Positions 62,579 to 64,000 of a stretch of 64,000 nucleotides of DNA are shown here, piece after piece. The notes under the pieces are model-generated. The model ran no database searches. It was not told where the DNA came from and saw only the letters and a list, made by a program, of their open reading frames with translations. The stretch is from Aquimarina mytili (lineage in GTDB: Bacteria > Bacteroidota > Bacteroidia > Flavobacteriales > Flavobacteriaceae). Numbering within the stretch: position 1 is the stretch's first letter; each line of letters begins with the position of its first letter. The DNA lies in assembly GCF_016735115.1 (NCBI RefSeq), contig NZ_JAERQJ010000008.1, positions 216,687 to 280,686 on the forward strand, read 5' to 3'. The position numbers and the translations under genes are program-made.

Positions 62579-62776
62579 TTATATGGTGTCTTCCTTTTCC
62601 CTCCATGCGCCTGATTTTTCGATTGCAATTATTGACATTTTTAATGCTTTTTCAAAATCCATTGTAGTGCCAGTGATGTAAGCATTTTCCCAAGGAGCAT
62701 CTTTCTTAGGCATTAAATAATCAACTCTATAGTTATTTTCTGATCCAAAAATTATCACAGACCTATTCACCTTCAA
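62579..62776 (-). CDS. hypothetical small protein
   Basis: Up to 65 residues, possibly starting at the TTG at 62776 (MKVNRSVIIFGSEN) or at the GTG two codons later (62770). The sequence (NYRVDYLMPKKDAPWENAYI, TMDFEKALKMSIIAIEKSGA) looks like a small alpha/beta domain but no family is recognised. The start overlaps the end of the gene at 62763-62975 in another frame, so they are probably translationally coupled; a frameshift splitting one ancestral gene cannot be excluded. Start codon uncertain. Confidence 0.5.
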   Translation of the reverse strand: MKVNRSVIIFGSENNYRVDYLMPKKDAPWENAYITGTTMDFEKALKMSIIAIEKSGAWREKEDTI

Positions 62777-62975
62777 AAGTTTCTGTAGACATAAGAACGA
62801 GTCTGTAAAGGCTTGTAAGACCCCATATTTCCAAATCAGGCAATTCAGAGTTTAATCTATCAATCCATTTTAGCATTTTAGGACCAATAACATTGTTTAT
62901 GGCTTTATCACTATTTTCAGTATAGAATTCTTTTAGCGTCTGATGTGGTTGAGATTTACTTCTTATTATTGGCAT
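62763..62975 (-). CDS. hypothetical small protein
   Basis: A 70-residue protein starting at ATG 62975 (MPIIRSKSQPHQTLKEFYTE); an upstream frame extension to 63017 would add a weak start. Mostly helical, with IGPKMLKWIDRLNSELPDLE and TSLYRLVLMSTETFEGE. No family is recognised. Overlaps the following small gene by up to 14 bases on the same strand, suggesting a two-gene unit. Position close to an insertion sequence leaves open that this is a degraded region. Confidence 0.5.
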   Translation of the reverse strand: MPIIRSKSQPHQTLKEFYTENSDKAINNVIGPKMLKWIDRLNSELPDLEIWGLTSLYRLVLMSTETFEGE

Positions 62976-63162
62976 TATAATATTGGATAACGTTTTACAT
63001 GTGTGTCGTAGCAGCACAAATTGTTACCTCGACTTTTTGGTTTTTCAGTACAGTAATTGCTAACTTTTCTTTATTGCGAATGCTTTGGCTTGCCCAAAAA
63101 CAACATATCGATTCATCACTTAGCTACTATGATCATATACATCATGTTATTAGTGTCGTTGT

Positions 63163-63732
63163 TTATTCTTCCGGATCTCGGGTCCATGTCCATCTTCCTT
63201 TCTCGATCCAGTTTCCTTGTTCATCTTTACCAAAAGAAGTATTCCTATGCACGTTTTCACTTACAATGAAATTTTCGTCTTTATGATCAAAGAATGCTCC
63301 ATTTGGACGATAAACGATCATAGTAGATATAAATGTTGAGTCATTGGGAAATTCAGAAATCCCTTCTGAAAAGCCATCTCCACGATCGGCAGTCACATGA
63401 ATGAATTGCTTTTTGATTGGATGCCATGAAAAGATACCTTGTGAACTAATTATCGTACTATCTTTTTGGTAAGCAACTATTTTAATGGTTAATAGGTTTT
63501 TTATTGGCCGTTCAAACCATAATCCAAAAGCTTTTGGAGACTTTGGGTTGTCAGGATTATATTTTTTGTTTTCACCGGTCCATTTTCCACTTCCTTGTGT
63601 GAGGTAGTTCGCTATTTTTTCAAAATGAGCTCTTTGTGATTCATCGTTTTCTGTTTGAGCATGAATCTGAAAAAGTCCGGAAATAATGACAATGAAGAAA
63701 AGCGATATTGAATTTAGTTTGTTAATGTTCAT
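63163..63732 (-). CDS. hypothetical secreted protein
   Basis: A 189-residue protein with signal peptide (SISLFFIVIISGLFQIHAQ). The mature domain is a Trp-rich antiparallel beta fold: LTQGSGKWTGENKKYNPDNP, FGLWFERPIKNLLTIKIVAY, SSQGIFSWHPIKKQFIHVTA, GDGFSEGISEFPNDSTFIST, and KGRWTWTRDPEE at the end. This resembles small lipocalin/DUF1579-like domains that bind ligands, but the assignment is not certain. Single gene. The upstream 190 bases belong to the left end of the adjacent IS element or to its promoter region. Confidence 0.7.
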   Translation of the reverse strand: MNINKLNSISLFFIVIISGLFQIHAQTENDESQRAHFEKIANYLTQGSGKWTGENKKYNPDNPKSPKAFGLWFERPIKNLLTIKIVAYQKDSTIISSQGIFSWHPIKKQFIHVTADRGDGFSEGISEFPNDSTFISTMIVYRPNGAFFDHKDENFIVSENVHRNTSFGKDEQGNWIEKGRWTWTRDPEE

Positions 63733-63923
63733 GTCTTTTTAGCTTGTACATAAGGTGCTCGGGTATGATTCCGCTATGAAAAATTCAGATGAATTTTGAT
63801 GTAGGAACCAGTTTGAATTAAAAGTACTGAATATTTTTTGAAAGATGGAACAATCAATAGATTATAGCATCGATGAAAAAGCAGTAAGTCGAGTATCTTT
63901 AAAATGAACTAAAAATTAAAGAT
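63733..63923 (+). mobile_element. probable left end of an IS110-family element (possible bridge-RNA region)
   Basis: The 190 bases directly upstream of the IS110-type transposase contain no gene. In the IS110 subgroup this left non-coding end encodes the bridge RNA that specifies donor and target DNA. A hairpin AAAATTC/GAATTTT with loop AGAT is at 63780-63797. The exact element boundary cannot be set because the other end lies outside the window. Confidence 0.45.
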
Positions 63924-64000
63924 ATGAATACTCAAATTACCGCTTGCCCTAAGTTATACATTGGTATCGACATTCACAAGCGAAGCTGGAAGGTTCACTG
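63924..64000 (+). CDS. IS110-family transposase, 3' truncated by window edge
   Basis: Only the first 25 codons are present. They read MNTQITACPKLYIGIDIHKR and then SWKVH, the start of the IS110 DEDD (RuvC-like) transposase domain, whose first catalytic Asp is the one in GIDIH. IS110 enzymes carry out reciprocal recombination guided by a bridge RNA and create no classic terminal inverted repeats. Assignment rests on this short motif, which is characteristic. The rest of the element lies beyond base 64000. Confidence 0.8.
   Translation, partial: MNTQITACPKLYIGIDIHKRSWKVH

Noticed and set aside
62999..63286. Plus-strand frames of 70-95 codons upstream of and into the secreted protein gene
   Set aside because: They overlap the well-formed minus-strand gene at 63163-63732 and have no supporting features.

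Overview
The window looks like chromosome from a low-GC marine flavobacterium (phylum Bacteroidota, family Flavobacteriaceae; the gene repertoire resembles Aquimarina-type genomes, but the genus is a guess). The reasons are: TAnnTTTG-type -7 promoter elements with an upstream TTG, SPII lipoproteins with acidic residues directly after the cysteine (the flavobacterial surface-lipoprotein signal), type IX secretion (T9SS) C-terminal sorting domains, an OmpA with thrombospondin-type calcium repeats, DUF3078 and DUF6443 proteins, DUF5018-like lipoproteins, and A-rich leaders in place of strong Shine-Dalgarno sequences.

Layout. 1-4.8 kb: the 3' part of an OmpA/TSP3 porin, an AddB-like PD-(D/E)XK nuclease and an alpha/beta hydrolase. 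4.8-8.2 kb: a three-gene outer-membrane uptake operon (small Cys/His protein, TonB-dependent receptor, lipoprotein), probably for a metal. 8.2-9.4 kb: a long non-coding stretch with two related terminator-ended RNA candidates and a GC-rich repeat island bounded by 14-bp direct repeats. 9.4-16.2 kb: the first split Rhs pair (SpvB-like N-terminal protein plus DUF6443/RHS-core protein with a unique C-terminus). 16.6-21.2 kb: an ECF sigma factor and membrane TPR (anti-sigma-like) protein, divergent from a TPR-CHAT protease-like protein. 21.4-27.4 kb: a T9SS-secreted LRR-like protein, an orphan response regulator, tRNA-Ala(GGC), a GNAT-MATE pair and small membrane proteins. 27.6-33.9 kb: a cluster of DUF5018-type surface lipoproteins (leucine-rich repeat, plain, and beta-helix versions) sharing a duplicated promoter/leader. 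34.1 kb: a double-glycine-leader peptide precursor. 34.7-43.1 kb: a second, paralogous Rhs pair whose first member ends in a Hint (hedgehog/intein) domain. 43.5-45.0 kb: AraC and LytTR regulators. 45.4-55.4 kb: mostly housekeeping or ordinary genes (crotonase, QueD, LpxH-type phosphatase, ABC ATPase, GNAT, DUF3078, HflX, EEP-family hydrolase), with a T9SS fascin-like protein. 55.4-62 kb: two paralogous lipoproteins and a giant secreted nuclease. 62.1-64 kb: small lipoprotein and hypothetical genes, then the start of an IS110-family transposase cut by the window edge.

How parts work together. Much of the window concerns the cell surface: outer-membrane anchoring, T9SS export, Rhs-type secreted polymorphic proteins and surface lipoproteins. 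The least explained parts are the two Rhs loci with unrelated C-termini and no recognisable immunity gene, the Hint-ended Rhs partner, the orphan GG-leader peptide, the paired RNA candidates, and a recurring GGGTAAGAAA leader motif found upstream of at least five genes. All homology statements come from reading the sequence; no database search was run.
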